Shown here: one piece after another, positions 8,054 to 15,354 of the stretch
How the letters are laid out: each line of letters begins with the position of its first letter
Position numbering within the stretch: position 1 is the stretch's first letter
Program-made: the position numbers and the translations under genes
NCBI GenBank assembly: GCA_002021875.1
Contig: CP018627.1
Location: 2,604,001-2,668,000 of the forward strand
Direction: 5' to 3'
Source: Streptomyces hygroscopicus
GTDB lineage: Bacteria > Actinomycetota > Actinomycetes > Streptomycetales > Streptomycetaceae
Length of the DNA: 64,000 nt
The notes under the pieces: model-generated
Database searches by the model: none
What the model was told of the DNA's origin: nothing
The model's input: only the letters and a program-made list of their open reading frames with translations

Positions 8054-8803
8054 ATGCGCTTCGACGGAAAAGTAGCGATCGTCACCGGCGGCGCCCGGGG
8101 CATGGGTGCCACGCATGTACGGGGGCTGGTCGCAGAGGGCGCCCGGGTCGCCGTCTGTGACGTCCTGGACGACGAGGGCGAGGCCCTGGCCGGGGAACTC
8201 CCCCACGCGCGGTACTGCCACCTCGACGTCACCGACGAAGCGCAGTGGCGGTCCGTCGTCCGCACGGTCGAGGACACCCTCGGCCCCGTGGATGTCCTGG
8301 TCAACAATGCGGGGATCATGCACTACGGCGGTGTGGAGCAGCAGTCGCCCGAGCACTTCCGCCGGATCATCGACGTCAATCTGGTGGGCGCCTTCCTCGG
8401 CATGCACACCGTTCTCCCCGGCATGCGCGAGCGCGGCCACGGGGCCGTCGTCAACGTCTCCTCGGCCGCCGGGATGACGGGTTTCGCCAATGGCATCGGC
8501 TATGTGGCGAGCAAGTGGGGGGTGCGCGGGATGACCAAGGCCGCCGCACTGGACCTGGCAGGCACGGGGGTACGCGTCAACTCCGTACACCCCGGAGTCA
8601 TCCGCACGCCCATGGGCGAGACCGCCTCACCCGAACTCTTCGCCCATCAGCCGGTGGCACGCATCGGGGAGCCCGAGGAGGTCACCCGCATGGTGCTCTT
8701 CCTCGCGAGCGACGACGCCTCCTACACCACGGGTGGGGAGTTCCTCATCGACGGTGGCCAGACCATCGGCCTCCGCGGCCACTCCTCCACGACGGCGGAC
8801 TGA
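8054..8803 (+). CDS. SDR family oxidoreductase, 3alpha/20beta-hydroxysteroid dehydrogenase-like
   Basis: Short-chain dehydrogenase of 249 residues with TGGARGMG, NNAG, the catalytic serine in NVSSAAG, and YVASKWGVRG. The segments YCHLDVT, VNVSSAAGMTG, SKWGVRG and VNSVHPG closely recall the Streptomyces 3alpha/20beta-hydroxysteroid dehydrogenase as I remember it. This supports a steroid-like or polycyclic alcohol substrate without proving it. ATG 8054 has GGAAGG about 11 bases upstream. It ends 40 bases before the convergent transporter gene, with a strong hairpin between. Confidence 0.88.
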   Translation: MRFDGKVAIVTGGARGMGATHVRGLVAEGARVAVCDVLDDEGEALAGELPHARYCHLDVTDEAQWRSVVRTVEDTLGPVDVLVNNAGIMHYGGVEQQSPEHFRRIIDVNLVGAFLGMHTVLPGMRERGHGAVVNVSSAAGMTGFANGIGYVASKWGVRGMTKAAALDLAGTGVRVNSVHPGVIRTPMGETASPELFAHQPVARIGEPEEVTRMVLFLASDDASYTTGGEFLIDGGQTIGLRGHSSTTAD

Positions 8804-8811
8804 CGCGGTGC

Positions 8812-8837
8812 GGTGCGGTGGCCGCGGCCACCGCACC
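8812..8837. terminator. bidirectional terminator hairpin
   Basis: Two 12-base arms, GGTGCGGTGGCC and GGCCACCGCACC, flank two bases between the convergent SDR (ends 8803) and transporter (ends 8844). The stem is perfect and nearly all GC. There is no T-run, as is common in Streptomyces. Placement between convergent genes supports a shared terminator. Confidence 0.75.
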
Positions 8838-8843
8838 CGCCCT

Positions 8844-10145
8844 CTACACGTCCTCGCGGACAGTGAGCAGGGAACCGATCCCGATCAGGCAGACCACCAT
8901 GACGAAGAACGCCGGGGAGAGCAGGTTCCCGGTCTTGTCCACAAGGAAGGTCGCGATGTACGGAGCCGTACCGCCCGCGAGGACGGTGCCGATGTTGTAC
9001 CCGATCGCCATGCCGGTGTAGCGGACCCGGCGTTCGAACAGACGCGGCCACAGACTGGCCGCCGGGACCTGCACAAACCCACTGCTCACCATGAAGAGCA
9101 GATAAGCCAGGCCGGCCAGGGCCAGGTTGTGCCGGCCCATGAGCATCATCGCGGGGTAGGCGGTCACCAGGAAGCCCAGCAGCCCGCACATCAGGACGCG
9201 ACGGCAGCCGAACCGGGCGGCGAGCCAGCCGGCCGGCACCATGAGCAGCACGGTGACGAGCACGACCCCTGCGGTCAGCCAGAACACCTGCGTGGAGTCG
9301 TACCCCAGGTTGGTGGTCAGATGGATGCCGATGTACGTCAGCCCCAGGAAGATGGCTCCGCCCTGCGCCATGGCCAGGCCGATGGACTGCAGCAGCGCGC
9401 CGCGGTGGGTGGACAGTACCTCCCGGATGGGCGCCGTCGGGATGTCGGCGCGCTGTGCGGCCGCCTCGAATTCCGGCGTGTCCTCGATCCGCAGCCGGGC
9501 CCACAGACAGATCAAGGTGAGCGGCACGGCCATCAGGAAGGGCAGCCGCCAGCCCCAGTCGCCCATCTGATCCTTGGTGGTGAGGGCCGAGATCGCCCCG
9601 GCCGTGGCGGCCGCGAACATGAACCCGAGGTTGGACCCGATGGGCGTGACGGAACCGAGGAAGGCTCTGCGCCCGGGCGGCGCCGACTCGTAGATGTAGG
9701 TGTAGGCACCGACCGACTCACCGCCCGAGGAGACGCCCTGCGCCAGCCTGGTGATGAACAGGAGCACCGCGGCGAACACGCCGATCTGGCTGTAGGTCGG
9801 CAGCAGGCCCGTGACGCTGCTGGCCACGCCCATGCACACCACGGAGGAGACCAGCGCCTTGCGGCGACCCCATCGGTCGCCGATCCACCCGAAGAAGACA
9901 CCGCCGACCGGCCGCACCACGAGGCCGGTGGCGAGCACCGCGAGCGTTGCCAGCAATGAGGCCGCCGGATCGTCGCCCGGGAAGAACTGAGGTGCGATCG
10001 CCACGGCGAGATAGCCGTAGACGCTGAAGTCGTAGTACTCGATCAGGGTGCCGATGCTCCCGGCGAGCATCGCGCGGCGCACCGTACGTGGATCGTATGA
10101 CGCCGCCTCCTCCCCCGGAGGTGCGGGCTGTTGTGTGGTGCTCAT
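8844..10145 (-). CDS. MFS transporter, metabolite:H+ symporter (MHS) type
   Basis: Twelve-helix major facilitator of 433 residues. The N-terminus has the MHS signature EYYDFSVYGYLA and the cytoplasmic loop 2-3 motif GWIGDRWGRRKAL. MHS members (ProP, KgtP, ShiA types) import organic acids or zwitterions with protons. Genomic context makes it the likely importer of the substrate degraded by the surrounding enzymes. A putative operator lies at 10205-10220, about 60 bases upstream of its ATG, in a 400-bp region divergent from the next operon. Confidence 0.9.
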   Translation of the reverse strand: MSTTQQPAPPGEEAASYDPRTVRRAMLAGSIGTLIEYYDFSVYGYLAVAIAPQFFPGDDPAASLLATLAVLATGLVVRPVGGVFFGWIGDRWGRRKALVSSVVCMGVASSVTGLLPTYSQIGVFAAVLLFITRLAQGVSSGGESVGAYTYIYESAPPGRRAFLGSVTPIGSNLGFMFAAATAGAISALTTKDQMGDWGWRLPFLMAVPLTLICLWARLRIEDTPEFEAAAQRADIPTAPIREVLSTHRGALLQSIGLAMAQGGAIFLGLTYIGIHLTTNLGYDSTQVFWLTAGVVLVTVLLMVPAGWLAARFGCRRVLMCGLLGFLVTAYPAMMLMGRHNLALAGLAYLLFMVSSGFVQVPAASLWPRLFERRVRYTGMAIGYNIGTVLAGGTAPYIATFLVDKTGNLLSPAFFVMVVCLIGIGSLLTVREDV

Positions 10146-10204
10146 GATCCGGCTCCCTTCGCGACGGCACGGTCCGGTGCCATGCCGACGCTCGGGACGC
10201 TACA

Positions 10205-10220
10205 GAACTGAACTCAGTCC
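10205..10220. promoter_or_regulatory. putative operator, site 3 (upstream of transporter)
   Basis: GAACTGAACTCAGTCC has the dyad ACTGA-AC-TCAGT and matches the cluster consensus. It lies 60-75 bases upstream of the transporter start within the divergent region 10146-10545, suggesting that uptake and degradation are co-regulated. Confidence 0.58.
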
Positions 10221-10384
10221 AGCTAGCCATCGAACAGGAGTTTCCTCCGGGAGTGCGGCGGATGCCGTGGGCACCATCAGGCGCGCGGGCCGAAAGGGCT
10301 TCGCGCTTACGACGTCCGACCTGCGGCTCAGTCGGCGGCGGAGTGCCGTGCGAGACGGTGACCGCATCGACACACGCCGACCGG

Positions 10385-10413
10385 TTGATGATCTGAATTG
10401 GATTCGGTTTACT
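10385..10413 (+). promoter_or_regulatory. putative promoter with operator, site 4
   Basis: A possible -35 TTGATG (10385-10390) and -10 TTTACT (10408-10413) are separated by 17 bases. The operator-like GAATTGGATTCGGTTT (10395-10410) fills the spacer. The same 16 bases occur, inverted, at 15211-15226 upstream of the flavoprotein gene. Binding here would block RNA polymerase at the promoter of the 10546-13690 operon. Confidence 0.5.
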
Positions 10414-10460
10414 CGTAAGGAGCGGGGCGCGCCGGGTGCGGTGCCCGCGCTTCAGATCTG

Positions 10461-10502
10461 CTTCGCGTCGTGGGTGCGCGGTCGCGCGCCCACGATGCGA
10501 AG
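10461..10502 (+). other. long leader RNA hairpin (possible attenuator)
   Basis: Positions 10461-10480 and 10483-10502 pair over 20 bases with only two G-U wobbles and no mismatch in RNA; a few of the innermost bases would form the loop. It lies between the putative promoter at 10385-10413 and the GTG start at 10546, that is, in the predicted 5' leader of the dehydrogenase operon. No T-run follows. It could be an attenuator, a factor-independent terminator or an mRNA-stabilising element. Confidence 0.6.
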
Positions 10503-10545
10503 TGTCGCCGTACAGGTAGGCAGTAGCCAAGCTCGGGAGTGCAAC

Positions 10546-11748
10546 GTGCCCATCGGGTTCGAGATCGACGAACGGGTCGCCGGGATCGCGCGGCGTACCA
10601 CCGAATTCGTACGGGAGGTGGTGATACCCGAGGAGCAGGCGTGTGACGGCAACGTCCATGCCGGGCCGGAGCCGCTGCGCCGTCGGCTTCAGGACGCGGC
10701 CCGCGAGGCGGGCGTGTTCGCCCCGCACGTCGGCGCCGAATGGGGCGGACTCGGACTGGACCTGTGCGGGCAGGCGGTGGTGTTCGAAGCGGCCGGGTAC
10801 TCGCTGCTGGGGCCCCTCGCGCTCAACTGCGCGGCTCCCGACGAGGGCAATACGCATCTGCTCGAGGTGGTGGCCACGGAGGAGCAGAAGGAGCGGTATC
10901 TGCGCCCGCTGGCGGCCGGTGAGGCGCGCTCGTGCTTCGCGATGACCGAGCCGGCGCCGGGAGCCGGCTCCGACCCGCGTGCGCTCATGACGACCGCGAC
11001 GAAGATCGACGGCGGCTGGCGGCTCGACGGCCGCAAGTGGTTCATCAGCGGCGCCGACGGGGCGGCCTTCGCCATCTGCATGGCCCGCACCAGTGGCGGC
11101 CCCGGCGACCCGGGCGGCGCGACGATGTTCCTCGTCGCCGCCGACAACCCCGGTATGAAGATCGTCCGGAATATCGACACCCTGGACCAGGGCCTCTTCG
11201 GCGGGCACAGCGAAATCGCCTTCGAGGGCTGCGAGGTCGCGGACGAGGCCGTCCTGGGCGAGGTGGACCAGGGCTTCGCGTATGCCCAGGTACGCCTGGG
11301 GCCCGCGCGCATGACCCACTGCATGCGCTGGCTCGGCGTGGCCCGTCGGGCGCAGGACATCGCCCTGGAGCGCGCGGCGGACCGTTCGGCCTTCGGCAAG
11401 CCGCTGGCCGAACTGGGCATGGTGCAGCAGATGCTGGCCGACTCCGAAATCGACATCGAGACCAGCCGGGCGGTGCTGTGGCGGGCCTGCTGGGAGCTGG
11501 ACCAGGGCCGCCCCGCCGCCCAGCACACCTCGATCGCCAAGACCTACGTCTCCGAGGCGGTGAACCGGGTGGTCGACCGGGCCGTCCAGATATGCGGTGC
11601 GCTCGGCATCTCGGGGGACGCCCCGCTGTCGCGGCTGTACCGCGAGGTGCGCCCGTTCCGTATCTACGACGGCCCTTCCGAGACCCATCGCTGGGCCATC
11701 GCCAAGCGCGCGGTGCGGACGGCGCGGGAGCGGCGGGGCACCCGGTGA
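10546..11748 (+). CDS. acyl-CoA dehydrogenase
   Basis: FAD-dependent acyl-CoA dehydrogenase of 400 residues. Visible signatures are CFAMTEPAPGAGSDP for the FAD site, GRKWFISGADG, RSAFGKPLAELGMVQQMLAD and a C-terminal region ending IYDGPSETHRWAIAKRAVR. This is the branch often annotated as acyl-CoA dehydrogenase with a phosphotransferase neighbour. The start is GTG 10546 with GGGAG about seven bases upstream; the open frame extends far upstream but without homology. The stop overlaps the next gene's GTG (GTGA). It is first in a three-gene operon preceded by operator site 4 and a leader hairpin. Confidence 0.92.
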   Translation: MPIGFEIDERVAGIARRTTEFVREVVIPEEQACDGNVHAGPEPLRRRLQDAAREAGVFAPHVGAEWGGLGLDLCGQAVVFEAAGYSLLGPLALNCAAPDEGNTHLLEVVATEEQKERYLRPLAAGEARSCFAMTEPAPGAGSDPRALMTTATKIDGGWRLDGRKWFISGADGAAFAICMARTSGGPGDPGGATMFLVAADNPGMKIVRNIDTLDQGLFGGHSEIAFEGCEVADEAVLGEVDQGFAYAQVRLGPARMTHCMRWLGVARRAQDIALERAADRSAFGKPLAELGMVQQMLADSEIDIETSRAVLWRACWELDQGRPAAQHTSIAKTYVSEAVNRVVDRAVQICGALGISGDAPLSRLYREVRPFRIYDGPSETHRWAIAKRAVRTARERRGTR

Positions 11749-12773
11749 CCAGTTCTGGGGCGACGGTGGCCGGAGTGGACGTGGCCGCGTTGCAGCGCTA
11801 CTTCGAACGCCACGTACCCGAGTGCGCGGGCCCGCTCACGGTCACACTCCTGCAGGGCGGGCGCTCCAATCTCACCTACGCGGTGACCGACGGGGCACAC
11901 CGGTGGGTGGTGCGACGGCCACCGCTGGGGGTGCTGACACCGACCGCGCACGACATGGACCGCGAATACCGCGTCGTCGCGGCGCTCGGCGACACCGCGG
12001 TGCCGGTTGCCCGGGCCGTGCTGTCGTGCACGGATCCGGAGGTGATCGGAGCGCCGTTCTGCGTCGTCGACTTCGTGACGGGCACGGTGCTGCGCGACGG
12101 CGACGAGGCCGCCGCGCTCCCGCCCGACGACGCGCGGCGCGCCGCTGACGCGCTGGTGGACGCCCTGGTCACACTGCACTCGGTGGACGCGACCACCGTC
12201 GGGCTCGGCGACTTCGGCCGGCCCGACGGCTATCTGGAGCGCCAGGTGCGGCGATGGCGCGGGCAGTGGGACAAGGTCGCCACGCGGAGCCTGCCCGACC
12301 TCGACGAACTGCACGGCAGGCTGGCCCGTTCCCTGCCCGCGAGCGGCGCCCCGGCCATCGTGCACGGCGACTACCGCCTGGACAACGTCATCCTGGCACC
12401 CGGCGAGTTCGGGCGGATCGCCGCCGTGCTCGACTGGGAGATGGCCACGCTCGGCGATCCGCTCGCCGACCTCGGGATGCTGCTCATGTACTGGGACCGG
12501 ACCTGCGAACCGGTCCTCGGGGCGCGCCACGTCCCGACGGCCAATTCCGGCTTTCCCTCGGGCCGCGAGGTGGCCGAGCGATACGCCGAGAAGTCCGAAC
12601 GGGACATCGGTGGCCTGCCCTTTTACCAGGCACTGGGCTGTTTCAAGCTCGCCGTCATCGCGGAGGGCATCCACGCCCGCTATTCGGCGGGACAGACGGT
12701 CGGAACGGGATTCGAGCGGGTCGGCTCCGCGGTGCCCGCGCTGCTGCGCTCGGGGCTGGAGCTGCTGCCGTGA
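11745..12773 (+). CDS. APH-fold phosphotransferase family protein
   Basis: Second phosphotransferase of the cluster, 342 residues, same family as 1-859. It shows GGRSNLTYAV in the N-lobe, HGDYRLDN as catalytic loop and LDWEMATLGDPLADL as metal site. These proteins resemble the kinase-like domain fused to eukaryotic ACAD10/11, where phosphorylation of 4-hydroxyacyl-CoA precedes dehydrogenation; that family link makes a 4-hydroxyacyl substrate an attractive inference. GTG 11745 overlaps the dehydrogenase stop, and its own stop overlaps an in-frame GTG of the next gene. Confidence 0.88.
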   Translation: MTSSGATVAGVDVAALQRYFERHVPECAGPLTVTLLQGGRSNLTYAVTDGAHRWVVRRPPLGVLTPTAHDMDREYRVVAALGDTAVPVARAVLSCTDPEVIGAPFCVVDFVTGTVLRDGDEAAALPPDDARRAADALVDALVTLHSVDATTVGLGDFGRPDGYLERQVRRWRGQWDKVATRSLPDLDELHGRLARSLPASGAPAIVHGDYRLDNVILAPGEFGRIAAVLDWEMATLGDPLADLGMLLMYWDRTCEPVLGARHVPTANSGFPSGREVAERYAEKSERDIGGLPFYQALGCFKLAVIAEGIHARYSAGQTVGTGFERVGSAVPALLRSGLELLP

Positions 12774-12775
12774 CC

Positions 12776-12906
12776 GCTGACACCGGAGATGCCACGGCTG
12801 ACACCGGAGATGCCACGCGAGACGCCATGCCAGATGCCACGCGAGTTACCACCCAAGGTGCCACGCGAGACGCCACGTCCGACGCCACGCGAAACGCCAC
12901 GCAAGA
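12776..12906. repeat. 12- to 18-bp tandem repeats between phosphotransferase and SDR
   Basis: Two copies of GACACCGGAGATGCCACG are followed by about eight degenerate 12-bp units near GAYGCCACGCGA. The whole array is in frame with the following SDR and would encode repeats of the type DATR. It may be a non-coding minisatellite or a disordered N-terminal extension, depending on the SDR start. Confidence 0.8.
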
Positions 12907-12919
12907 CGGAGGAGAGCCC

Positions 12920-13690
12920 GTGCGAGACCGACTGTCCGGACAGATCGCCCTGGTCACCGGCGCGACCGGCGGTATAGGAGCCGCCGTCTCGCGGCGGTTG
13001 GCCATCGAGGGCGCCACGGTGGTGGTGACCGACGTGGACGCCGGCCGCTGCGAGCAGCTGGCGGAGGAGCTGACGAAGGAGCTGGCGGCCGATGGGGCGC
13101 GGGCGCTGGGCCTCGCGCTGGACGTGAGCGACGAGGAGGCGTGGCGCGGCACGGTCGAGCGCGTGGTCTCCGAACTGGGCGGCCTGTCCGTGCTCGTCAA
13201 CAACGCGGGTATCGCCCAGATGCGCACCGTGGAGACGGAGACCCAGGAGTCCTGGGACAAGGTCATCGCGGTGACCCAGGGCGGTGTCTGGCTCGGCATG
13301 AAGCACGGTGGACCCGCGATCGAACGCGCCGGTGGCGGCTCGATCGTCAACATCGCGTCGATCTTCGGCACGGTGGGCGGCTTCGGCAGCCAGTTCTCGT
13401 ACCACGCGGCGAAGGGTGCGGTCCGGCTGATGACGAAGAACGCCGCCCTGCACTGGGCCACGCGCGGCGTCCGCGTCAATTCGATCCATCCCGGTTTCAT
13501 CGAGACCCCTCTCTCGCGCGAACTGTGGCGGGGCACTCCCCGTCACACCGCGATGGTCGAGGGCACCCCCATGGGGCGGCTCGGCACGCCGGATGAGGTC
13601 GCGGGGGCCGTCGCGTTCCTCGCCTCCCAGGACGCGAGCTTCGTGACCGGCTCCGAGCTGTACGTGGACGGCGGCTGGACGGCACGCTGA
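12920..13690 (+). CDS. SDR family oxidoreductase
   Basis: Short-chain dehydrogenase of 256 residues with TGATGGIG, NNAGIA, the catalytic serine in NIASIFG, YHAAK and the C-terminal DGGW. It is closest in type to 3alpha-hydroxysteroid/cyclic-alcohol dehydrogenases. The start is ambiguous. GTG 12920 has an ideal GGAGGAGAG seven bases upstream and begins right before the Rossmann fold. GTG 12770 overlaps the upstream stop (GTGA), is in frame and would add 50 repeat-encoded residues. I favour 12920. It ends the operon; a strong terminator follows. Confidence 0.88.
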   Translation: MRDRLSGQIALVTGATGGIGAAVSRRLAIEGATVVVTDVDAGRCEQLAEELTKELAADGARALGLALDVSDEEAWRGTVERVVSELGGLSVLVNNAGIAQMRTVETETQESWDKVIAVTQGGVWLGMKHGGPAIERAGGGSIVNIASIFGTVGGFGSQFSYHAAKGAVRLMTKNAALHWATRGVRVNSIHPGFIETPLSRELWRGTPRHTAMVEGTPMGRLGTPDEVAGAVAFLASQDASFVTGSELYVDGGWTAR

Positions 13691-13717
13691 CGCACCACCA
13701 CCCGGTCGCGGGGACGG

Positions 13718-13761
13718 CGCCCCACCACCCCGTCCCGGCGGACGAGCGAGGTGGTGGGGCG
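13718..13761. terminator. bidirectional terminator hairpin
   Basis: Perfect 12-base arms CGCCCCACCACC (13718-13729) and GGTGGTGGGGCG (13750-13761) enclose a 20-base loop between the convergent SDR and flavoprotein genes. Confidence 0.7.
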
Positions 13762-13769
13762 GCGAGCGC

Positions 13770-15137
13770 TCAGTCCGTCGCTTGTGACTCCCTCGCCTGT
13801 GACGCCGTCGCGGTGGTGGTGGCGGTGTCCGCGGCGGTCAGTCCGAACACCAGGGCCGAGGCGATGCCGCCTGCGTAGGCGCGGTGCCACAGGCCACCGG
13901 TGTCCGACCCGGCCGCGAGGAGTCCGTGGAGCGGTTCGCCGTCCCCGCGCAGGACGCGGGCCCGGTCGTCGATGCGCACACCGTGAAAGGGGAAGGTGAT
14001 GGCCGGTACCGTCTCGATCACGTAGTACGGCGGTTCGTCGAGCGGGAGGCGGTCGAGCTGCCGACCGGGCACCGGCTCCAGCCCCGCCGCGGCGTCTTCG
14101 TTGAACAGCTTGACCGCGTCGCGCACGGCGTCGCCCCGGTACCCCCATTCCTCCGGGAGGTAGGCCAGTTCGTCGAGGTCTTCGGCGAGTCCCACACGGC
14201 CGCCCCGCTTGCCGGCCAGCGCGAACTTGTCCACGGCGACGGCACCCTCGACGTACGACCCGACGACCCAGTCACGGAACACCCGGGCGTCAGCGATGAG
14301 CAGACCCCGGCTCTCGGGCTGCTCCAGCAACGCCATGGCCGTGAGGTGGTCGCCCAGCGTCTCGTCCACGAACCGATCGTTGAGCACGTTGAACAGAAGG
14401 GCGTGCTCGCTGTAGTAGAGGGACAAGTCGACGAAGTCCGCCGGGTCGGCGAAGGAGATCCCGCTGGGGATGAGATGGCCGTAGAAGCCCGCGTCGTCGT
14501 GGCCGGTGGCGGCACCGACCTGGGTGGCCAGACGGTATCCGCCACCGCGGCTGAAGGAGTTGGAGCGGAGCTGCATGCCCCCGGCACGGGGGTGCACATG
14601 CGCGGTACGGAGTTCCGGATCTCCCTGAAACCCGCCGGTCGCGATCAGCGTGGACGCGGCACGCACACGCATGTGCGTGCCATCGGCCAGCCTCAGCTCC
14701 GCCCCCGCCACAGCCCCGTCCTCGACCACCAGCCGTTCGGCACACGTCTCCAACAGCAACGCGCCACCGCCTTGGCGGACGATCCGACAACAGGTGTCGA
14801 CATACTGATGGGTGTCGAACTGGTGCCCGCGACCGAAACTGAGGACGCGCTGCGCGTCCTTGGTCTCCACGCCGAGCGAACGAATCCATTCGACGCCTTC
14901 GGGAAACCGATCCACGAGGGCGCGCTTGAGCGCGGTGTCTCCCCATGGATTGTGCTGGTCCATGACGTCATGGCTCGGCGCGGTCCACGCGTAGCCCGCG
15001 AAGCGCGCGGAACCGCCCACGTCCCCGGCGATCTCCACGACCATGACGGACAGACCGTTGCGAACAGCGCGAGCACCGGCGGTCAACCCCGCCATTCCCG
15101 CACCGATGACCAGCAGATCGACATCCTTCACGCGCAC
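13770..15137 (-). CDS. FAD-dependent oxidoreductase, KstD/fumarate reductase flavoprotein type
   Basis: Flavoprotein of 455 residues. The N-terminal dinucleotide fold is DLLVIGAGMAGL with an acidic beta2 end and GGSARFAGYAW. The C-terminal FAD motif includes ARVLRGDGEPLHGLLAAGSD followed by a Gly-rich segment. This is the fumarate reductase/3-ketosteroid-delta1-dehydrogenase superfamily. It introduces or reduces a C=C bond next to a carbonyl. I chose GTG 15137 because GGAGGGG lies eight bases upstream; GTG 15182 is in frame but would add an unrelated tail. Two operator copies lie upstream (15211-15226, 15265-15280). Confidence 0.88.
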   Translation of the reverse strand: MRVKDVDLLVIGAGMAGLTAGARAVRNGLSVMVVEIAGDVGGSARFAGYAWTAPSHDVMDQHNPWGDTALKRALVDRFPEGVEWIRSLGVETKDAQRVLSFGRGHQFDTHQYVDTCCRIVRQGGGALLLETCAERLVVEDGAVAGAELRLADGTHMRVRAASTLIATGGFQGDPELRTAHVHPRAGGMQLRSNSFSRGGGYRLATQVGAATGHDDAGFYGHLIPSGISFADPADFVDLSLYYSEHALLFNVLNDRFVDETLGDHLTAMALLEQPESRGLLIADARVFRDWVVGSYVEGAVAVDKFALAGKRGGRVGLAEDLDELAYLPEEWGYRGDAVRDAVKLFNEDAAAGLEPVPGRQLDRLPLDEPPYYVIETVPAITFPFHGVRIDDRARVLRGDGEPLHGLLAAGSDTGGLWHRAYAGGIASALVFGLTAADTATTTATASQARESQATD

Positions 15138-15210
15138 GTGACTCCCCTCCGGCGATGAGCTCGACGGCTCACCAAGGGCCACGACACACCCTTGATGACC
15201 CTCCCCAGCA

Positions 15211-15226
15211 AAACCGAATCCAATTC
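15211..15226 (-). promoter_or_regulatory. putative operator, site 5 (upstream of flavoprotein)
   Basis: On the minus strand it reads GAATTGGATTCGGTTT, identical over 16 bases to site 4 at 10395-10410. It lies about 75 bases upstream of the flavoprotein start. Exact conservation of a non-coding 16-mer at two promoters 4.8 kb apart argues for function. Confidence 0.6.
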
Positions 15227-15264
15227 AAAACACAAGCATCGGAGCGGGATAGGGCAGCATCACC

Positions 15265-15280
15265 AAAGTGAATTCGTTTG
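15265..15280. promoter_or_regulatory. putative operator, site 6 (second flavoprotein site)
   Basis: AAAGTGAATTCGTTTG fits the consensus around the TGAATTC core. Its centre is about 54 bases from that of site 5, five helical turns, on the same face of the DNA, which would permit cooperative or looped binding. Confidence 0.45.
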
Positions 15281-15354
15281 ATGAGTGCAGGGGTGCGAGG
15301 CGGCCAGTACGGCGATCGAGGTGAAACGGGCACTCGACGACGGGAAGGGGGCGC

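Noticed and set aside
10048..10545. N-terminal extension of the acyl-CoA dehydrogenase by an open upstream frame
   Set aside because: The region holds divergent promoters, two operators and a hairpin; the encoded residues have no homology, and GTG 10546 has a good Shine-Dalgarno.
11762..11800. Alternative internal starts for the second phosphotransferase
   Set aside because: GTG 11745 gives the usual family length and the GTGA overlap typical of coupled genes.
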